A DNA stretch of 64,000 nt from DATARH01 sp035504235 (lineage in GTDB: Bacteria > Pseudomonadota > Alphaproteobacteria > ATCC43930 > CGMCC-115725): assembly GCA_035504235.1 (NCBI GenBank), contig DATJSH010000104.1:1-64000 (forward strand), read 5' to 3'. Position numbers and translations under genes: made by a program. The notes under the pieces are model-generated. The model was not told the origin of the DNA, made no database searches, and worked only from the letters and a program-made list of their open reading frames with translations. Shown piece by piece: positions 56,240-64,000 of the stretch. The stretch's first letter is position 1. Every line of letters begins with the position of its first letter.

Positions 56240-58130
56240 AGCCGTGACGCGTGCCGCGAAATGGCTGCTGTCGCGTCAGCACGAAGACGGCCATTGGGTC
56301 TTCGAGCTCGAAGCCGACGCGACGATTCCGGCCGAGTACGTCCTGCTTCAGCATTATCTCGACACGATCGATGTCGACCTCGAGCAGCGCATCGCGCGCT
56401 ACCTGCGGTCGACGCAGGAAGGGCATGGCGGCTGGGCGCTCTATCGCGGCGGCGCGTTCGACCTCAGCGCCTCGGTGAAAGCGTATTTCGCGCTGAAAGC
56501 AGTCGGCGATCCGATCGATGCGCCGCATATGGCGCACGCCCGCGACGCCATTCTCAAGGCGGGGGGTGCGAGACGGTGCAATGTCTTCACCCGCATCCTC
56601 CTGGCGCTGTGGGGGGAAGTGCCGTGGCGCGCCGTGCCGGTCATGCCGGTCGAAATGCTGCTGCTCCCGGGCTGGTTCCCATTCCACATCGACAAGATCT
56701 CGTATTGGTCGCGTGTCGTGGTGGTGCCGCTGACGGTGCTGATGGCGAAGCAACCGCGTGCCAAGAACCCGCGTGGCATCTCGATCGCCGAGCTGTTCCG
56801 CGAGCCGCCCGACCAGGTCAGAGATTGGATCGCGCCGCCGACCCCTTCGGTGACGGGCAGCGCTTTTGTCGCGCTCGACAAGGCGGTGCGCGCCGTCGAG
56901 CCGTATTTCTCCAAAAAACGACGGCAGCGGGCGATCGACAAGGCCGTCGATTTTGTCACCGAACGCCTCAACGGCGAGGACGGCCTCGGCGGCATTTTTC
57001 CGGCGATGGCCACCTCGCTGATGATGTATGTCGCGCTCGGCTATCCGCTCGACCACCCGCTTTGCGTCACCGCGAAGAGCGCGACCGACAAGCTCGTGGC
57101 ACGCAACAACGGCAGCGCCTATACCCAGCCTTGCCTGTCGCCGGTATGGGACACCGTGCTTGCCGGCCACGCGCTGATGGATGTCGGCGACGATGCGCTG
57201 ACCGAACCGCTGACGCGCGCCTTTGACTGGCTTGCCGCGAAGCAGGTGCTCGACATCGCCGGCGACTGGGCGGCGCAGCGGCCCGGCCTTCGTCCCGGCG
57301 GTTGGGCGTTCCAATACGAGAACGCGCACTATCCCGATGTCGACGACACGGCGGCCGCTGGCCTCGCGCTCGACCGCTTCGATGCACGCCGCTATCGCCA
57401 ATCGCTCGCGCGCGCCGCGGAGTGGATCATCGGCATGCAGAGCAAGGGTGGCGGCTGGGGCGCGTTCGACGCCGACAATACGCATACCTATCTCAACCAC
57501 ATCCCCTTCGCCGACCACGGCGCGTTGCTCGACCCGCCGACCGCCGACGTTTCCGCGCGCTGCCTCGGCTTTCTGGCGCAGGCAGGGTATTCGCCCGACC
57601 ATCCGACAATCGCCGCGACGATCGACTTCCTGCGCCGCGAGCAGGAGCCGGACGGCAGCTGGTTCGGGCGCTGGGGCACCAACTACATCTACGGCACCTG
57701 GTCGGTGCTGGCCGGGCTCAATGCCGCCGGGATCGCGCCCGACGCACCGGAGATCCGGCGCGCCGTCACCTGGCTGCTCGCGCGCCAGCGAGAAGACGGA
57801 GGCTGGGGCGAGAGCGGCGCCAGCTACGCCGATGGCGCGCCTCATGGCGCCGCGATGTACAGCACGGCATCGCAAACCGCCTGGGCGCTCTTAGGCCTGA
57901 TGGCGGCAGGCGAAGTGACGCACCCGGCGGTGGAACGCGGCATCCGCTACCTTATCGATCACCAGCAAACCGATGGCGATTGGGACGAGCCCTGGTACAC
58001 AGCGGTCGGTTTCCCCCGCGTGTTCTATCTGCGCTACCACGGCTATCGCTCGTATTTCCCGCTCTGGGCGCTCGCACGCTATCGCCGCCTTAGCCAGGCC
58101 AATTCGCCCCGCGTCGCCTTCGGCATTTAA
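56181..58130 (+). CDS. shc: Squalene-hopene cyclase
   Basis: The 649-residue monotopic membrane enzyme cyclises squalene to hopene and hopanol. The acid motif DVDD is at residues 386-389 (DXDD). Several QW repeats are present, for example HEDGHWVFELEAD, GWALYRGG, SKGGGWGAFD and QREDGGWGES. Length is normal (about 630-660). The ATG at 56181 follows GGAGCG and lies within the end of hpnE. It is the sixth step gene in the squalene-to-hopene run. Confidence 0.96.
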   Translation: MTPEPVPTTPSARQLASLDKAVTRAAKWLLSRQHEDGHWVFELEADATIPAEYVLLQHYLDTIDVDLEQRIARYLRSTQEGHGGWALYRGGAFDLSASVKAYFALKAVGDPIDAPHMAHARDAILKAGGARRCNVFTRILLALWGEVPWRAVPVMPVEMLLLPGWFPFHIDKISYWSRVVVVPLTVLMAKQPRAKNPRGISIAELFREPPDQVRDWIAPPTPSVTGSAFVALDKAVRAVEPYFSKKRRQRAIDKAVDFVTERLNGEDGLGGIFPAMATSLMMYVALGYPLDHPLCVTAKSATDKLVARNNGSAYTQPCLSPVWDTVLAGHALMDVGDDALTEPLTRAFDWLAAKQVLDIAGDWAAQRPGLRPGGWAFQYENAHYPDVDDTAAAGLALDRFDARRYRQSLARAAEWIIGMQSKGGGWGAFDADNTHTYLNHIPFADHGALLDPPTADVSARCLGFLAQAGYSPDHPTIAATIDFLRREQEPDGSWFGRWGTNYIYGTWSVLAGLNAAGIAPDAPEIRRAVTWLLARQREDGGWGESGASYADGAPHGAAMYSTASQTAWALLGLMAAGEVTHPAVERGIRYLIDHQQTDGDWDEPWYTAVGFPRVFYLRYHGYRSYFPLWALARYRRLSQANSPRVAFGI

Positions 58131-58198
58131 CCTAGGCAAAAGACAAGTCCTTCATCCGGCGCGACAATGCGAGGCCAAATTGGCCCTGGCGGACTGCT

Positions 58199-58924
58199 TT
58201 GAAATCGCGTATCCCGACTCCGCCGAAGAAAAACAACCGTGCTTGGAGTGCCACCCTGTCCTATACGGTTCTCTGCACCACCGGCCTCGAGGCCGAGGCG
58301 AAAATCGCCCGACGCGCCGGGCTGTCCGCGGTGGTGGGCGCGGGCGATCATCGCCGCACCGTTCGGGTCGTCGAGGAAGCCGCTCCGGCGGCCGAGTGCC
58401 TGGTGAGCTTCGGCATCGCCGGCGCGCTGAAGCCGGGTCTGCGAGCGGGCGACATCATCCTCTCCACCGAAGTGGTCGACGAAGGCAAGCGGTGGCTTAC
58501 GAGTGACAGCATCCGCCCGCGTATCAGCGAACTCGCCGAGGAAATCGGCGCGATCGAAGGGCCGGTGCTCGGCGCACGGATGGTGGTCGCGACCAAGACG
58601 GACAAGCGCCGCGCCTGGAAGCAGACCGGCGCCCTCGCCGTCGATCTCGAAAGCGTCGTGGTGGCGCGTGCCGCGGCGGCGCTCGGCATACCCTTTATCG
58701 TACTGCGCGCGATCGCCGACCCGGCGGTGCGCGAACTGCCGCCGGCGGCGCTGGTGCCGCTCAGCGGCGACGGCACGCCGGCGATCGGGCAGGTGCTGGC
58801 CTCCGTGCTGGCTCGCCCGCGCCAACTACCGACGCTGCTGACGGTCGCGCGCGAGGCGCGTCAGGCGCTGCAGGCGCTGGTCGAGCCCGCCTATGCCCTC
58901 AACCGGATGCTTGCCGGGGCTTAA
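58199..58924 (+). CDS. hpnG: Adenosylhopane nucleosidase/phosphorylase HpnG
   Basis: The 241-residue product belongs to the nucleoside phosphorylase fold: CTTGLEAEAKIARRAG, SFGIAGALKPGLRAGDIIL, VDLESVVVARAAAALGIPFIVLRAI, with the glutamate and aspartate of the purine site. HpnG removes adenine from adenosylhopane on the way to ribosylhopane and bacteriohopanetetrol. The start is uncertain: TTG at 58199 is the only start-like codon far enough upstream and its ribosome site is weak. It overlaps the convergent hpnH by 4 bases. Confidence 0.9.
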   Translation: MKSRIPTPPKKNNRAWSATLSYTVLCTTGLEAEAKIARRAGLSAVVGAGDHRRTVRVVEEAAPAAECLVSFGIAGALKPGLRAGDIILSTEVVDEGKRWLTSDSIRPRISELAEEIGAIEGPVLGARMVVATKTDKRRAWKQTGALAVDLESVVVARAAAALGIPFIVLRAIADPAVRELPPAALVPLSGDGTPAIGQVLASVLARPRQLPTLLTVAREARQALQALVEPAYALNRMLAGA

Positions 58925-60042
58925 TCGTCGGCGGCGGAGGAGAGCTTCGCCATCGCCTGCTCGACATGGTCGGAGAAGACATATTGCGCCGGCCGCTGGC
59001 GGTCGAGCGGGATTTCGGGCGCCATCTCGCCCGCGGTCTTGATGCCGCGAAGCGCCACCGCGGCGGCCCTCCACGGCCGCTTCACGGTATCGACGACAGC
59101 GCTCGCCTCGTAGCCGCTATGCACCATGCAGTCGGCGCATTTCTCGTAATTGCCGGTGCCGTATGAATCCCAGTCGGTCTCTTCCATCAGCTCTTTGAAG
59201 GTCTTCGCATAGCCTTCGCCGAGCAGATAGCACGGCCTCTGCCAGCCGAAATAATTGCGGCACGGGTTGCCCCATGGCGTGCAGTGATAGCTCTGGTTGC
59301 CGGCGAGGAAGTCGAGGAACAGGCTCGACTGGTTGAAACTCCAGCGCCGTTTGGGGTCGCGCCGGAAGATGTCGCGAAACAGCTCCTTGGTGCGGCGGCG
59401 GCTAAGGAAATGCTCCTGGTCGGGCGCGCGCTCATAGGCGTAGCCGGGCGAGATGGTGATGCCGTCGATACCCATCTCGGTGACGGCGTCGAAGAAGTTC
59501 GCCATGCGCTCCGGCTCGGCGGTGTTGAACAGCGTCGCGTTGATGTTGACGCGGAAGCCGCGCGATTTTGCGAACTTCAAAGCCTCGACCGCGCGGTCAT
59601 AGACGCCGTCGAGACAGACGGAGCGATCATGGTCATCCTTGTCGCCGTCGAGATGCACCGTCCAGGCGAAATAGGGGTTCGGGTCGAACAGGTCGATCTT
59701 CTTTTCCAAGAGCAGCGCGTTGGTGCAGAGATAGACGAACTTCTTGCGCGCGATGATCCCCTGGACAATCTCCTCGATCTCGCGATGCAAGAGCGGCTCG
59801 CCGCCCGCCAGCACGACGATCGGCGCGCCACACTCGTCGACGGCTTCCATGCATTGCGCCACCGACAGACGCTGGTTCAGAATCGGATCGGGATAATCGA
59901 TCTTGCCGCAACCGGCGCAGGCGAGGTTGCAGCGAAAGAGCGGCTCCAGCATCAGGACAAGCGGGTAGCGTTTCACGCCGCGAAGGTGCTTGCTCATGAT
60001 ATAGGCGCCGACGCGAATTTTCTGGTTCAGCGAAATCGCCAC
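58921..60042 (-). CDS. hpnH: Adenosylhopane synthase HpnH (radical SAM)
   Basis: The 373-residue product carries the radical SAM cluster motif in FRCNLACAGCGKIDYPDP (CxxxCxxC), with GGEPLLHREIEEIVQGIIAR downstream and a SPASM-like cysteine region (ENYEKCADCMVHSGYE). It adds adenosine from S-adenosylmethionine to hopene. It is on the opposite strand, convergent with hpnG by a 4-base overlap, and followed upstream by ispH on the same strand. Length typical. Confidence 0.95.
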   Translation of the reverse strand: MAISLNQKIRVGAYIMSKHLRGVKRYPLVLMLEPLFRCNLACAGCGKIDYPDPILNQRLSVAQCMEAVDECGAPIVVLAGGEPLLHREIEEIVQGIIARKKFVYLCTNALLLEKKIDLFDPNPYFAWTVHLDGDKDDHDRSVCLDGVYDRAVEALKFAKSRGFRVNINATLFNTAEPERMANFFDAVTEMGIDGITISPGYAYERAPDQEHFLSRRRTKELFRDIFRRDPKRRWSFNQSSLFLDFLAGNQSYHCTPWGNPCRNYFGWQRPCYLLGEGYAKTFKELMEETDWDSYGTGNYEKCADCMVHSGYEASAVVDTVKRPWRAAAVALRGIKTAGEMAPEIPLDRQRPAQYVFSDHVEQAMAKLSSAADD

Positions 60043-60085
60043 TGGAACCTCATGTGTTGGGCGGAATCACGCGCGATAGGGTGAG

Positions 60086-61027
60086 TTAGTTGCCGGCGGC
60101 CGATTCCGCAAGCTGTGCCGGCATGCGAAAGCGGACGTTTTCGGTGACGCCGGACAAGCGCTCGATTTCGACCTCGTCCATCGTTCGCAGCCGCCCGACG
60201 AGCTCGTCGACGAGCTCGTCGGGCGCCGAGGCGCCGGCGGTGATGCCGACCGCCGAGACACCCTGGAGCCAACGTGGGTCGAGCGCGTTCGCGTCCTCTA
60301 TCAGATAGCTCGGCACCCCGAACTCGGCGGCAATTTCCCGCAGGCGATTCGAGTTCGAGCTGTTGGGCGCGCCGACCACAAGCACAACGTCGACGATCTT
60401 CGCCAATTCGAGGGTCGCCCGCTGGCGGTTTTGCGTTGCGTAGCAGATGTCCTTGGTGTCGGGCCCGACGATCGACGGGAAACGTGCCTTGAGCGCCTCG
60501 ATGACGGCGCGGGTGTCATCGACCGACAGCGTCGTCTGGGTGATGAAGGCCAGCTTATCAGGGTCTGAGACGCGTAGATTCGGGACCTCCTCGGGTTTGG
60601 AGATGAGATGCACCTTGCCGGTGATGCGGCCCATCGTGCCCTCGATTTCGGGGTGCCCGGCGTGGCCGATCAGGATGATCTCGCGCCCCTGGTTGGCGTA
60701 GCGCTGCCCTTCGATGTGCACCTTGGACACCAGCGGGCATGTCGCGTCGATGACCGGCAAGCCGCGCTCCTCGGCGCGCGTTTCGATCGCGCTCGCCACG
60801 CCATGGGCGCTAAAAATCGTCACCGCGCCGGGCGGAATCTCGTCGATCTCGTCGACGAAACGCGCTCCTTTGGCGCGCAACCGCTCGACGACATGACGGT
60901 TGTGCACGATCTCGTGCCGGACGTAAATCGGCGGGCCGTATTTCTCAAGCGCCCGCTCGACGATTTCGATCGCGCGCTCGACCCCGGCACAGAAGCCGCG
61001 GGGCTGGGCCAGAACCACCCGAATCAT
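60086..61027 (-). CDS. ispH: 4-hydroxy-3-methylbut-2-enyl diphosphate reductase
   Basis: The 313-residue [4Fe-4S] enzyme makes IPP and DMAPP in the last MEP step. The three cluster cysteines lie in PRGFCAGVERAI, DATCPLVSKVH and DTKDICYATQNRQ. Also VRHEIVHNRHVVE and SSNSNRLREIA. It sits inside the hopanoid cluster, 43 bases upstream of hpnH on the same strand, so it should boost isoprenoid supply for hopanoids. Length normal. Confidence 0.96.
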   Translation of the reverse strand: MIRVVLAQPRGFCAGVERAIEIVERALEKYGPPIYVRHEIVHNRHVVERLRAKGARFVDEIDEIPPGAVTIFSAHGVASAIETRAEERGLPVIDATCPLVSKVHIEGQRYANQGREIILIGHAGHPEIEGTMGRITGKVHLISKPEEVPNLRVSDPDKLAFITQTTLSVDDTRAVIEALKARFPSIVGPDTKDICYATQNRQRATLELAKIVDVVLVVGAPNSSNSNRLREIAAEFGVPSYLIEDANALDPRWLQGVSAVGITAGASAPDELVDELVGRLRTMDEVEIERLSGVTENVRFRMPAQLAESAAGN

Positions 61028-61243
61028 GATCGTGTTCTCGCCTCCGAAGCCGAACGACAGCGTGCGCTCGACGACCGCGCGCAGGCCGCCCTATCCCTGC
61101 CACAACTCGCGCTGTCCGCGCAATTGCTTGGCGACGGCGGGCCGCACCCACGGCGCAGGCGGGGCGCTGCGGTTTTGGCCTGTGTCATCACGCCCACTTT
61201 GCTATCACTGTCGCTCCGATCAAAAAACCACGGCCAACAGACC

Positions 61244-61897
61244 ATGACGGACGCCATGCCAGCGATGCCGATTTCGCGACGCGCCCTGTTGATGATCTCC
61301 GCCTCGTTCGCGGCAATCGGCGCGGCTGCGCCGCGGCGCGCGCTGGCGGCGGACGCCGATGCCGCGCCGGCTGCGGTGATCCAGCGCTTCTACGAGGTCC
61401 TCCTCGCGGTGATGAAAGACGCCAAACAGCTTTCCTTCGACCAACGTTATCAGCGGCTCGAACCCACCGTCACGCAAACCTATGACCTCCCGCTGATGAG
61501 CCGGCTGGCGGTCGGACCGGGATGGGCCCAGCTGACGCCGGCGCAACAGCAGAACCTGACCGAAGCCTTCGCGCGCTACACGATCGCGGAATACGCCAAT
61601 CAGTTCGACGGTTACAGCGGTGAACGCTTCGAGGTCGATCCCGCTCCGGCAGACAGCGCAAACGGCCCAATCGTCAAATCCTCGCTGATCAAGTCGAATG
61701 GGGAAAAGGTGGCCCTCAACTACCTGATGCGCCAGGGCGGCAATGGCGCATGGCAGATCATCGATGTTTACCTGAGCGGTACGATCAGCCAGCTGGCGAC
61801 CCGCCGCGCGGAATTCACCAGCGTCCTTCAGCAGGGCGGCGGCGACGCGCTCCTCAAGCTCTTGGCGCAACGCATCGCGGCGCTGCGCACCAGCTGA
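61244..61897 (+). CDS. hpnM: Hopanoid-associated protein HpnM (MlaC-like)
   Basis: The 217-residue periplasmic product belongs to the MlaC/Ttg2D family: VIQRFYEVLLAVMKDAKQLSFDQRYQRL, VGPGWAQLTPAQQQNLTEAFARYTI and NGAWQIIDVYLSGTISQLATRR. The N-terminus MPISRRALLMISASFAAIGAAA has a twin-arginine (SRRALL) signal, so it may be exported folded through Tat. HpnM is thought to carry hopanoids across the periplasm with HpnN, which is not in the window. The upstream ATG 61244 is chosen because it starts the signal. Confidence 0.92.
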   Translation: MTDAMPAMPISRRALLMISASFAAIGAAAPRRALAADADAAPAAVIQRFYEVLLAVMKDAKQLSFDQRYQRLEPTVTQTYDLPLMSRLAVGPGWAQLTPAQQQNLTEAFARYTIAEYANQFDGYSGERFEVDPAPADSANGPIVKSSLIKSNGEKVALNYLMRQGGNGAWQIIDVYLSGTISQLATRRAEFTSVLQQGGGDALLKLLAQRIAALRTS

Positions 61898-61963
61898 CGT
61901 TGCGCTTCCCCCAGCGCTTCAGCTGCACCGGATGAACGGAACGGGGCGCCGGCCGCTTCACCT

Positions 61964-62896
61964 TCACCGCGACCCCGAACTGTCGGCCGTATCGACTGTC
62001 GGGCGTATCGCCGGCGCCGCTGCCGCGACCTGAACTGATAGCTGCATCGCCGGCGCCGCTGCGACCTGCGGCGCCAGCGCCTTCGCTGCGCCGGCCTTCG
62101 GCGGAGCGGCCTTGCCGGGGTCTATGTAAAGATCGGGCTCGGCATCGGGCGTCTTGCCATTCTTCAATTCCGCCGCCCGGTGCTGTTGCGCCAGACTGCG
62201 CATCTCCGCGTAGAAATCGACCGAGTTCTTCTCGAGCGTGTCGAGTTCGTCAAGGACGCTCGCGCGCTCTTCGACTCCGCCAACGATAAAGCGCGCGGTC
62301 GTCAGCTCGGTGATCCCATGCTCGTTGGCGACGATGGTGAACGGATCGTCATAGGAATCGACCGCGCTGCCCACGGCGTCGCGCGGATTTGTGGGACCGA
62401 GGATCGGCAGGATCAGATAGGGGCCGGACGGCACGCCCCAGACATAAAGCGTCTGCCCGAAATCGGCCGGCTGGCGCTCGACCCCGCTCAGCGTCATCAC
62501 ATCGACCATACCGCCGAATCCGACCGTGGTGTTGACCGCAAAGCGGCCCAGGGTGATGGCGGCGCGTTTGAACTGGCCCTGGAGCAGGTTGTTAAAGAAG
62601 AGGGTCGGCTCCTTCATGTTGTCGAGCACATGGTGAACGGCACTGCGGACATCGCCGGGAACCACCGTCACATAGGCCTGGGCAGCCGGCTTGAAGATGA
62701 CTTTGTCGAGCCCTTGGTTGAGGGCAAAGGTCTTGCGGTTGAGCGGTTCGAGCGGGTCGTTGGCCTGATCGTAGGCGGCGCGAGCCGCCGGATCGGTGGG
62801 CGGAGCGGCGCAGCCGCCAAGCGCGCTTATCGCCAGTACGGCGGCGAAGCCCACCCGACGCCAGCTGCACCAGGGCAACAACGACGTTGTGCTCAC
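61964..62896 (-). CDS. mlaA: MlaA/VacJ family outer membrane lipoprotein
   Basis: The product has lipobox LGGC about 28 residues from the GTG at 62896 and the MlaA domain: ANDPLEPLNRKTFALNQGLDK, FAVNTTVGFGG, WGVPSGPYLILPILGPTNPRD, and an alanine/proline-rich C-terminal tail. MlaA removes phospholipids from the outer leaflet and hands them to MlaC. The frame is open up to an ATG at 62980; I prefer the GTG since it gives a normal signal length and leaves room for divergent promoters with hpnI. Beside HpnM it may serve hopanoid traffic. Confidence 0.9.
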   Translation of the reverse strand: MSTTSLLPWCSWRRVGFAAVLAISALGGCAAPPTDPAARAAYDQANDPLEPLNRKTFALNQGLDKVIFKPAAQAYVTVVPGDVRSAVHHVLDNMKEPTLFFNNLLQGQFKRAAITLGRFAVNTTVGFGGMVDVMTLSGVERQPADFGQTLYVWGVPSGPYLILPILGPTNPRDAVGSAVDSYDDPFTIVANEHGITELTTARFIVGGVEERASVLDELDTLEKNSVDFYAEMRSLAQQHRAAELKNGKTPDAEPDLYIDPGKAAPPKAGAAKALAPQVAAAPAMQLSVQVAAAAPAIRPTVDTADSSGSR

Positions 62897-63017
62897 GAAA
62901 GGTTCCACAAAATCCTGGGGTAATCGGAGGGCGCGGCGGCATCGTTGACAATCCTGGTTGCGAACGCAACCGCAAAACATTATGCGCTTGGCCGAGTTTG
63001 CGATTGACTGCTGCGAT

Positions 63018-64000
63018 ATGACATCGCTGATCCTCGCCCTCGTATTGGCTCCGGTCTGGGTCTACCTCTGCGGTACGGTCCTCGCCGCGGCGAAATTCGC
63101 ACGACGCCGGGTCGTCCTGCCCGAGGAGCGGCCGGCAATTTCGGTGCTGAAGCCGCTCTACGGTGCCGAGCCCGGGCTCTACGAAAACCTGCTGTCCTTT
63201 GTCGATCAAGACTATCCAGCGGTGCAGATCGTGTTCGGCGTCCGCGAGCCCGACGACGGCGCGCTGCCGATCGCGCGTCGGGTGATTGCCGAGCGTCCCA
63301 GCCGGGACATCACACTTATCGCCGATTCGCGCGTCAGCGGGCGCAACCTCAAGGTCGCCAACCTCGTTAACATGCTGCCGGCGGCGCGTCACGACCTCCT
63401 CGTCTTCGCCGACAGCGACATGCGGGTCGGCCGCGACTATCTGGCGACCGTGACCGCGCCGCTCCGCGACCCGGCGATCGGGCTGGTGACCTGCCTCTAC
63501 AAGGGCCTGCCGAACATGAATATGCCGATGCGCGGGCTGTGGTCGCGCCTCGGCGCGTTGCACATCAATTTCGGCTTTCTGCCCGGCGCTCTGCTGGCCG
63601 AGGCCCTGGCGACGGGCGGCGGCTGTTTTGGCGCGACGATCGCGCTCAGGCGCGGCGTTCTGGAGCGGATTGGCGGTCTGGCCGTGGTGCGCGACGAGTT
63701 GGCCGACGATCACCGCATTGGCACCGCGGTGCGCGAGGCAGGCCTGGCGACCGCACTCTCACCCTATCTGGTCGAGACCTCGGTCTCCGAGAAGAGCCTC
63801 AAATGCCTGTGGCAGCATGAGCTGCGTTGGGCACGCACGGTGCGCCTCATGGCGCCGGTCGGCTTTGCCGGATCGATCCTCACCCACGCCGTGGCGCTTT
63901 CGCTGATCGCCGCGCTGCTGTGCGGTTTCAGCTTGACCTCGCTCGGTTTTCTCGCATTGTCCTGCGCCCTGCGCTGGACGTCGGCCGGCCTGATCGCTTG
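63018..64000 (+). CDS. hpnI: Hopanoid-associated glycosyltransferase HpnI, C-terminus cut by window edge
   Basis: The first 327 codons are visible. The product is a GT21-type, ceramide-glucosyltransferase-like enzyme. It has an N-terminal membrane helix (ILALVLAPVWVYLCGTVLA), PAISVLKPLYGAEPGL, the DSD motif in FADSDMRVGRDYL, ATGGGCFGATIALRR, RDELADDHRIG, HELRWARTVR (QxxRW-like) and further helices. HpnI adds N-acetylglucosamine to bacteriohopanetetrol. The frame is open to the window end. It is divergent from mlaA. Confidence 0.93.
   Translation, partial: MTSLILALVLAPVWVYLCGTVLAAAKFARRRVVLPEERPAISVLKPLYGAEPGLYENLLSFVDQDYPAVQIVFGVREPDDGALPIARRVIAERPSRDITLIADSRVSGRNLKVANLVNMLPAARHDLLVFADSDMRVGRDYLATVTAPLRDPAIGLVTCLYKGLPNMNMPMRGLWSRLGALHINFGFLPGALLAEALATGGGCFGATIALRRGVLERIGGLAVVRDELADDHRIGTAVREAGLATALSPYLVETSVSEKSLKCLWQHELRWARTVRLMAPVGFAGSILTHAVALSLIAALLCGFSLTSLGFLALSCALRWTSAGLIA

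Overview
The window is chromosomal DNA of a GC-rich alphaproteobacterium. The evidence is a TrcR/DUF1013 cell-cycle regulator with a nearby DUF1192 gene (both typical of this class), a PAS_5 protein, a GT51 penicillin-binding protein, a full hopanoid cluster, an oxalate/formate module and palindromic repeats of the kind common in Alphaproteobacteria. I cannot name the genus; Rhodospirillales-like or Rhizobiales-like lineages would both fit. I saw no rRNA, tRNA, CRISPR array, prophage or complete insertion sequence.

Layout. 1-4770: the spoVR / yeaH / prkA stress operon on the minus strand, cut by the left edge. 5195-7996: two paralogous secreted SGNH hydrolases, one apparently lacking catalytic residues, followed by an OpgC-type membrane acyltransferase. 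8090-11560: an SDR, an aminotransferase and the two subunits of a 3-oxoacid CoA-transferase, whose leader holds an intrinsic terminator. 11795-14167: a TPP riboswitch driving thiO-thiS-thiG. 14326-20753: rhomboid protease, PAS_5 protein, PBP1A, DUF1499 protein, LLM flavin oxidoreductase and cyanase. 20760-26626: acyl-CoA metabolism (class III CoA-transferase, HpcH/CitE lyase, GST, biotin-dependent carboxyltransferase, MaoC hydratase, DUF1185), interspersed with REP-like palindromes. 26719-29413: two small membrane proteins, a quinone-reductase-like MDR and a GNAT. 29629-35672: a complete branched-chain amino acid type ABC importer with two tandem binding proteins. 35712-39346: CapA-like protein, TrcR, DUF1192 protein, NAD-dependent epimerase and ParB-like protein.

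39395-51401 is an oxalate-to-CO2 module. Oxalyl-CoA decarboxylase (oxc, minus) lies apart from a plus-strand run of gntR, frc (formyl-CoA:oxalate CoA-transferase) and a two-subunit NAD-linked formate dehydrogenase. Frc and Oxc would release formate and CO2 from oxalate, and the dehydrogenase would recover NADH. A perfect 22-bp palindrome sits just upstream of gntR. Two small genes of unknown function, the second of much lower GC, lie between the formate dehydrogenase beta and alpha genes. A mini-catalase, a 310-residue protein I cannot place and a MEDS-domain protein lie between oxc and gntR.

51485-64000 begins with a DUF3574 lipoprotein and a broken AbrB-type antitoxin remnant. It continues with the hopanoid cluster hpnA-hpnC-hpnD-hpnE-shc-hpnG (translationally coupled), convergent hpnH and ispH, then a MlaC-like HpnM, a MlaA lipoprotein and hpnI, which is cut by the right edge. 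These genes cover farnesyl diphosphate to squalene to hopene to adenosylhopane and beyond, plus lipid transport to the outer membrane.
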